Positions 59,849-64,000 of a stretch of 64,000 bases of DNA are shown here, piece after piece. Position 1 is the stretch's first letter; the number at the start of each line of letters is the position of its first letter. The position numbers and the translations under genes were made by a program. Source of the DNA: Spartobacteria bacterium (lineage in GTDB: Bacteria > Verrucomicrobiota > Verrucomicrobiia > Chthoniobacterales > Chthoniobacteraceae); the NCBI GenBank assembly GCA_021324395.1, contig JAJPJG010000032.1:62001-126000 (forward strand). The letters are read 5' to 3'. The notes below the pieces were generated by a model that saw only the letters and a program-made list of their open reading frames with translations, made no database searches and was not told the DNA's origin.

Positions 59849-61447
59849 TTAATTGTTGCGCGGATTCGGCGACGCGGAGCTGAAGTCAGACGCATTGTTG
59901 TTCGTGTCCGTCGCGCCCGCATTCGCGCGCAATGCCGTTGTCGTGTTCGTCAAGGTCGGAGCGGCGCCGGAGCCTTCGTAAGCGTCCGCGGTTCCGTAGC
60001 CGATGAAATCAACGACGGCGCTGTTGCCGAGCGGATTGTCCACCGTAAGCAGCGTCTGAGTTTTCGTCAGCGCGACCTTGCCGCTCGACGCGGAGAGATT
60101 GACCGTGCCCGTCGCTTGCGGCGTCGGCAGGTTCAGCGTGCCGCCGGTGCCTGCGGCTTCCTGGATCAAATAATGATGCCCGGCCGCTATCGTGCCGCTG
60201 AGCACCGTCTCGGACCAACTGCTGCTCGTCGCGCTCGCGTATTGCACTGCGTAAGTGCTCAAGTCCACCGTCGTCGTGCCGGCGTTGTAAATTTCGATGA
60301 AGTCGTTTTTATAATTCGCCCCGCTATTCCCGCCGCCGCCATAAACCTGGCTAATCGTCAGCGCGACTGTTGCGGTGACGGTGAAATTACTCACGCTGAC
60401 TGCTTGTCCGCCAGGTGCAATCACGCTGATCGCTCCTGTTGTCGCTCCGCTGGGAACAGTCGCGGTGATTTGCGTATCGGAGTTCACGGTAAAGCTCGCG
60501 CTGGTTCCGTTAAACGCGACCGTCGATGCGCCGGTGAATGCCGTTCCAGTGATTACTACGCTTGCGCCGACCGCGCCGCTTGTCGGCGAAAAACTCGTGA
60601 TCGAAGGTGCGGGCGAACCGTCGACTTTCGCGCGAAGCACGGCGGCAACATTTGCCGGTAGAGCGGTAAAGAATGTAAAACCGGTGTCGCTTTGAATTTG
60701 ATTCGTCGATGTGACGTATTGCTGCCACGGGTTGCTGCGAATGCCGGCGATGTTCGGCATTTTTACCGCGATGACACGCGTCGAAGCCGTGATGCGGCTT
60801 AACGCGCTGCCGCTGCCCGGCGGGACATCGACGACAACTTTCCAGACATAACCGGGAATCTCGACTTTGCCGCTCGGCTGAATCGTCGAGCCGTTATAAA
60901 TGCTGCCGCCATCGAGGATCAGCACTTCATCGCCGGCATTCGCCAGCGAGCGCTCGAAATACTCGAAGCTCTCCCACACGCCCTGGTTGTTGTCCGGCGT
61001 CTGCGGAAGAAAATTCGACATTAGGAAAACGGCGTCGTTGTCCGTTGTGTTATCAGTGCGATCTTCCGACGGGCACATGTGCCCGCGGTCGTAGCCGGAG
61101 TTGGTGTAATCGCCTGTTTTTACGTGGTAAAACGTGCCCGGCAGAGTGTTGTCGGTTGTATAATTTCCGCGCGGAGTCGTGCCAATGTCCGGTGCGGTCA
61201 AATCCCAGCTCACCCAGTTCGGCCCTCCAATCGTGTCGCTGTAGTCGAGCGCATATTGCGCGCGCTGGATCAGGTAGTGCAGATGATTGTTCGTATCCGA
61301 AGTCGCGGCGCTCGCGTTTCCGAGCTGCATCTGCAGCGTCGAATCGATCGTCGCGCGCGATTGCGTGGTGGTGAGGAGCAGCGCTATCGCCGAAATGGCG
61401 AGCAAAATCCAGCGCTGCGTGTGCGAAGGAACACGGTTGTTGGTCAT
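59849..61447 (-). CDS. secreted DNA/RNA non-specific endonuclease with TIG and lamin-tail domains
   Basis: 532 residues. Signal peptide about 1-32. The nuclease domain (about 35-270) has the DRGH motif (YDRGHMCPSEDRT, 119-131; His123 catalytic) and the metal-binding Asn in FLMSNFLPQTPDNNQGVW. An IPT/TIG domain follows (about 285-355, PSITSFSPTSGAVGASVVITGTAF), then a lamin-tail domain (about 365-530, LTISQVYGGGGNSGANYKNDFIEIYNAG). It should degrade extracellular nucleic acid, with the C-terminal modules giving attachment. Cotranscription with the solenoid gene is likely (9-base gap). Confidence 0.92.
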   Translation of the reverse strand: MTNNRVPSHTQRWILLAISAIALLLTTTQSRATIDSTLQMQLGNASAATSDTNNHLHYLIQRAQYALDYSDTIGGPNWVSWDLTAPDIGTTPRGNYTTDNTLPGTFYHVKTGDYTNSGYDRGHMCPSEDRTDNTTDNDAVFLMSNFLPQTPDNNQGVWESFEYFERSLANAGDEVLILDGGSIYNGSTIQPSGKVEIPGYVWKVVVDVPPGSGSALSRITASTRVIAVKMPNIAGIRSNPWQQYVTSTNQIQSDTGFTFFTALPANVAAVLRAKVDGSPAPSITSFSPTSGAVGASVVITGTAFTGASTVAFNGTSASFTVNSDTQITATVPSGATTGAISVIAPGGQAVSVSNFTVTATVALTISQVYGGGGNSGANYKNDFIEIYNAGTTTVDLSTYAVQYASATSSSWSETVLSGTIAAGHHYLIQEAAGTGGTLNLPTPQATGTVNLSASSGKVALTKTQTLLTVDNPLGNSAVVDFIGYGTADAYEGSGAAPTLTNTTTALRANAGATDTNNNASDFSSASPNPRNN

Positions 61448-61708
61448 AGGGGGAGAACTGCCGGTTCGGGTCTTTCTTCATAACCCGATTTTTGAAAGCC
61501 GCAAGGCGACTGCGTAAATACTATGATCCGGGATGCCGGTTTTCCCTCGTAATTACCGGTTCGACTGACCCGGACATCAGGAAAAAACCTGCTTTGAAAT
61601 CCCGGCGTCCGTTTGCAGAAGCATGCGTGCATTGGTGAGCGGCTGCGCTGGGAGCAGGAGTAAACCGGAAGCGCACCCAGCGCGCAATCACGAAAAACGC
61701 AGCGATTT

Positions 61709-62455
61709 TTACGTCGCGAAATCGAGTGCAGGATTGCCGAGATCAACCGCGGGCGCTTCATCCTTGCCGCTCATCCAAAGCGCCTGCCGCGCCGGCCAGA
61801 ATCGGCAATGGCCGTAACCGCGCCAGCCCGCCTGCTGCGCGAGCAGGTCGAGTTCACGATACGAGAACGCGCGTTTAACGGAAAGTCGCGCGTCATATTT
61901 CGTCATCGGGTCGCGGAAGAATGCCGACGTGATGAAATAAATGCACAACCAGGTGAACCAGCCGCGCTCAAGATCGGAGATGAGCACTTTGTCGTGCGAA
62001 AGTTCGCACGCGCGGCGCAGCACCCGCATTGCGTCCTGCTCGGAAAAATGGTGCAGCGCAAGCGAGCAGCAAACAAAATCATACGTTACCGCATCGGTAT
62101 ACGTGCGTGCATCGGCACGGACAAAGTTGATTTCCGGAAAATCGGCGCTGCGCCGGCGCGCGATTTCAAGCGTCGACGGATGCAAATCGACCGCATCGAT
62201 TTTCACCGAGATGCCGCGCTGGCGCGCCCACTGCACGATCATCCGCGGCACATCGCCCGGTCCGGTCGCGAGGTCGAGCAATCGATATGAACGCCCCGGT
62301 TTCAGCCACGCTTTTAAAAACGTGCGCACGAGCCGATGTCCGCCGAAGTAGCGGTTGATCTTGCCGAGATTGTCGAGATCGGCCTCGAGTTCGCGCGAAA
62401 CGGGTTGCGGCACGTCCATGAGTTCCGGCTCTTCAGGGTCGAAAGAGCGCTTCAT
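61709..62455 (-). CDS. SAM-dependent methyltransferase
   Basis: 248 residues. Class I fold: YRLLDLATGPGDVPRMI (57-73) is motif I, IDAVDLHPSTLEIARRR motif II, and FVCCSLALHHFSEQDAMRVLRRA carries the motif IV/V region. C-terminal YRELDLLAQQAGWRGYGHCRFWPARQALW completes it. The substrate is unknown; this subgroup often accompanies type III polyketide synthases or oxidoreductases, which are absent here. The 261-base gap downstream to 61447 holds the promoter of the nuclease gene and no ORF I can support. Confidence 0.85.
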   Translation of the reverse strand: MKRSFDPEEPELMDVPQPVSRELEADLDNLGKINRYFGGHRLVRTFLKAWLKPGRSYRLLDLATGPGDVPRMIVQWARQRGISVKIDAVDLHPSTLEIARRRSADFPEINFVRADARTYTDAVTYDFVCCSLALHHFSEQDAMRVLRRACELSHDKVLISDLERGWFTWLCIYFITSAFFRDPMTKYDARLSVKRAFSYRELDLLAQQAGWRGYGHCRFWPARQALWMSGKDEAPAVDLGNPALDFAT

Positions 62456-62515
62456 CTCGCGAATATAACACCGGATGCCGCATGTTGTTCATGCAAAAAA
62501 TTGTCGTGTGAAGAT

Positions 62516-63169
62516 TTAAAAAATGAGCGCGAGGAACGCGAGCATGCGTCCGGTTTGCCCGCGCTCGACACGATAGGAATAGTAACGCTGCGTGTCTGTT
62601 CCGGTATTCTCGCAGCTGTCAAACACGTGCTGCACCCCGGACTCGCGGCACTGCGCGATGATGATAGACGCAAAATCGATTTCATAATGCGGCGGGCGAA
62701 TGCACGGACTGAGTTGCACGATCAAATCGCGCGGATCAGTGTCGAATGTTTCGCGCATTTTTTGGATCGCATGTGGCACGATGCCGAGTTCAGTTCCTTT
62801 TTTGCCCGAGTGCAAAAGTCCGACCGCGCGTTGCTTTGGATCCACGAGATAAACGGCGCAACAATCTGCAACGTAGATGCCGAGGCAAACGCGAGCCGCG
62901 CGTGTAATCAATCCATCCGCGCCCGGTGCGCAGCCGCGCACGTTTTCGTCGACAATGGCAACTTCACGACCGTGAACCTGCTGTGCCGTCGCAAAGGGCA
63001 AATCCACGCCGAACAAGCTATGGCGGGCTTTCGCGTGAAATTGGTCGAGGCGCTGCAGCGCAGTTTCGCGATCGGTTTTTACGTCGAGCCCCGGCACGCG
63101 AAGCGTGAACGCGTGCCGCACGAAATCGATTCCACTCAGCGCGGGGAACGTCTCGACGGGAACGTTCAC
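62516..63169 (-). CDS. YfiH/LACC1 family (multicopper-like polyphenol oxidase, purine nucleosidase activity)
   Basis: 217 residues from GTG 63169, overlapping the TolC-like stop as GTGA. The zinc triad is visible as His in TAQQVHGREV, Cys in VADCCAVYLV and His in GLLHSGKKG. The usual HAGWRG reads HSGKKG, so the Trp-Arg pair is lost. Members cleave purine nucleosides by phosphorolysis or act on peptidoglycan-related substrates; older names call them laccase-like. It is coupled to the outer-membrane protein gene. Confidence 0.85.
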   Translation of the reverse strand: MNVPVETFPALSGIDFVRHAFTLRVPGLDVKTDRETALQRLDQFHAKARHSLFGVDLPFATAQQVHGREVAIVDENVRGCAPGADGLITRAARVCLGIYVADCCAVYLVDPKQRAVGLLHSGKKGTELGIVPHAIQKMRETFDTDPRDLIVQLSPCIRPPHYEIDFASIIIAQCRESGVQHVFDSCENTGTDTQRYYSYRVERGQTGRMLAFLALIF

Positions 63170-64000
63170 GGACGGCGGACGGTCGTCGTTACTTTGCGTT
63201 TGTGTGTGAGCGGATCGTCGAATGTTTCTTCGTAGCGCGTCGCGGTCGCGGTCACGCGCTCAAACTCGGCGAGGTCCGCATTGTAATCGTGCCGCGCCTG
63301 CAATTCCGTGCTGCGAGCGGTTGTGAGCTGGACTTGCGCGTTGAGCACATCGAGCTGTGTGCCCGCGCCGACGTGAAACCGCTCCGTCGCGAGTCGCAAT
63401 GCTTCGAGCGCCTGCTCGACAGCTTTTTGCTGGCTCGCAAGCGTTTCGCGCGCCTGTCGCAAGTTGTCGACAGCTGTTTGAACCTCCAGATCGACCTGAT
63501 GAACCGAGTCGTCGTAGGTTATTTTCGCTTCTTCGAGTTTAGCGCGAGCCTGTTTTACGCGGCCATAAGTAGCGAACCCGTCGAAAATATTCCAATCGGC
63601 AGTCGCGCCGAAAAACCAGCCGTTGACCACCTCGGCAAGATCGGTCGAAGCGCGGGAGTTGCGCCATTCGTAGCCGCCGTTCACCGACACCTGCGGCTGA
63701 TAACCGGCGAGCTCGACTTTCACACCCTCGACCTCGGTTAAAATTTGCAACCGCTGCACTTTCAAAAACGGACGAAGCGCGTGCGCGGTATCAATCGCGA
63801 CGGCGAGATCGATGTCCTGCGGCGTCACGTCGAGCGAGCCGACGGCATTGATTGGCGGCGTCGCCGGATGCTCCCGATTTGCGCCGAAACCGAGCGTTTT
63901 TGCGAGCGCGAGCTGCGCGAGCGCGTAGTTGTTACGCGCGGCGATCAAGTCAGGACGGGCATTCGCGAGCTGGACTTCAGCTTGCAGCACGTTGAAACGC
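63166..64000 (-). CDS. TolC family outer membrane channel protein, 5' end cut by window edge
   Basis: The frame continues past the right edge: codons 63991-63999 add Arg-Phe-Asn before the visible start, giving RFNVLQAEVQLANARPDLIAARNNYALAQLALAKTLG. That block and a second one (FHVGAGTQLDVLNAQVQLTTARSTELQARHDYNADLAEFERVTA) are the two repeats of TolC/OMF proteins. It forms a trimeric exit duct for efflux pumps or type I secretion. The N-terminus and its signal peptide are outside the window; the partner pump genes are probably there too. Confidence 0.88.
   Translation of the reverse strand, partial: RFNVLQAEVQLANARPDLIAARNNYALAQLALAKTLGFGANREHPATPPINAVGSLDVTPQDIDLAVAIDTAHALRPFLKVQRLQILTEVEGVKVELAGYQPQVSVNGGYEWRNSRASTDLAEVVNGWFFGATADWNIFDGFATYGRVKQARAKLEEAKITYDDSVHQVDLEVQTAVDNLRQARETLASQQKAVEQALEALRLATERFHVGAGTQLDVLNAQVQLTTARSTELQARHDYNADLAEFERVTATATRYEETFDDPLTHKRKVTTTVRRP

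Overview
The window is GC-rich bacterial chromosome with about 65 protein genes, no rRNA or tRNA gene that I could recognise, no CRISPR array and no transposase. The gene set suggests a Gram-negative member of the PVC group, most likely Verrucomicrobiota. It has a secretin and a TolC-type outer membrane channel, a verrucomicrobial-type pseudopilin, a rhomboid with the short C-terminal tail seen in planctomycetes and verrucomicrobia, McsA/McsB/ClpC, GTP-dependent PEP carboxykinase, glycogen synthase and several DUF families common in that phylum. This assignment is inferred from gene content; no marker gene was compared.

1-11.9 kb: a truncated secreted phosphoesterase with a possible Pho-type control region; a dGTPase-like gene; a ketosynthase/SRPBCC pair; a DUF2721 membrane protein, a small LapA-like protein and a fumarylacetoacetase-fold enzyme; leuB; a secretin; then a tight run of a PF04020 membrane protein, an Anbu proteasome-like protease and trpF. 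12-20.2 kb: a DUF2934 protein, a lone receiver protein, the overlapping operon glycerophosphodiesterase-glpK-glpD, and divergently an exported GH13 amylase with an MFS transporter. 20.2-37.9 kb is mostly core metabolism and protein quality control: pckG, rhomboid, DUF2270, mazG, malic enzyme, the mcsA-mcsB-clpC operon, ilvE, a sugar nucleotidyltransferase, galE, a GH20 hexosaminidase, trxA with an Rrf2 regulator, argS and a PTS EIIA.

38-42.7 kb: glgA, asd, an L,D-transpeptidase, a 40-residue lipoprotein with its own terminator, a 3-methyladenine glycosylase and a Nif3-like protein. 42.7-49.2 kb is the accessory part: small zinc-ribbon and membrane proteins, two unrecognised genes of visibly lower GC, a coiled-coil/Fn3 protein, an array of six 41-bp tandem repeats, a 66-residue stand-alone LuxR-type HTH protein and a large exported protein of unknown function. 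49.3-64 kb: ychF, a pyrimidine-dimer glycosylase, an active Deg-type protease coupled to a catalytically dead paralogue, HAD hydrolase and rdgB, a pseudopilin, hisA and hisH, a repeat protein, a secreted nuclease fused to TIG and lamin-tail domains, a methyltransferase, a YfiH-type oxidase and a TolC-like protein running off the right edge.

The best candidates for something new are (i) the active protease plus dead paralogue pair, (ii) the Rrf2 gene with two matching operators (ATGTAA-N9-TTACAT), one before itself and one before trxA, and (iii) the 41-bp repeat array in the divergent promoter region next to the mini-LuxR gene. I did not find a clearly new defence or mobile system.
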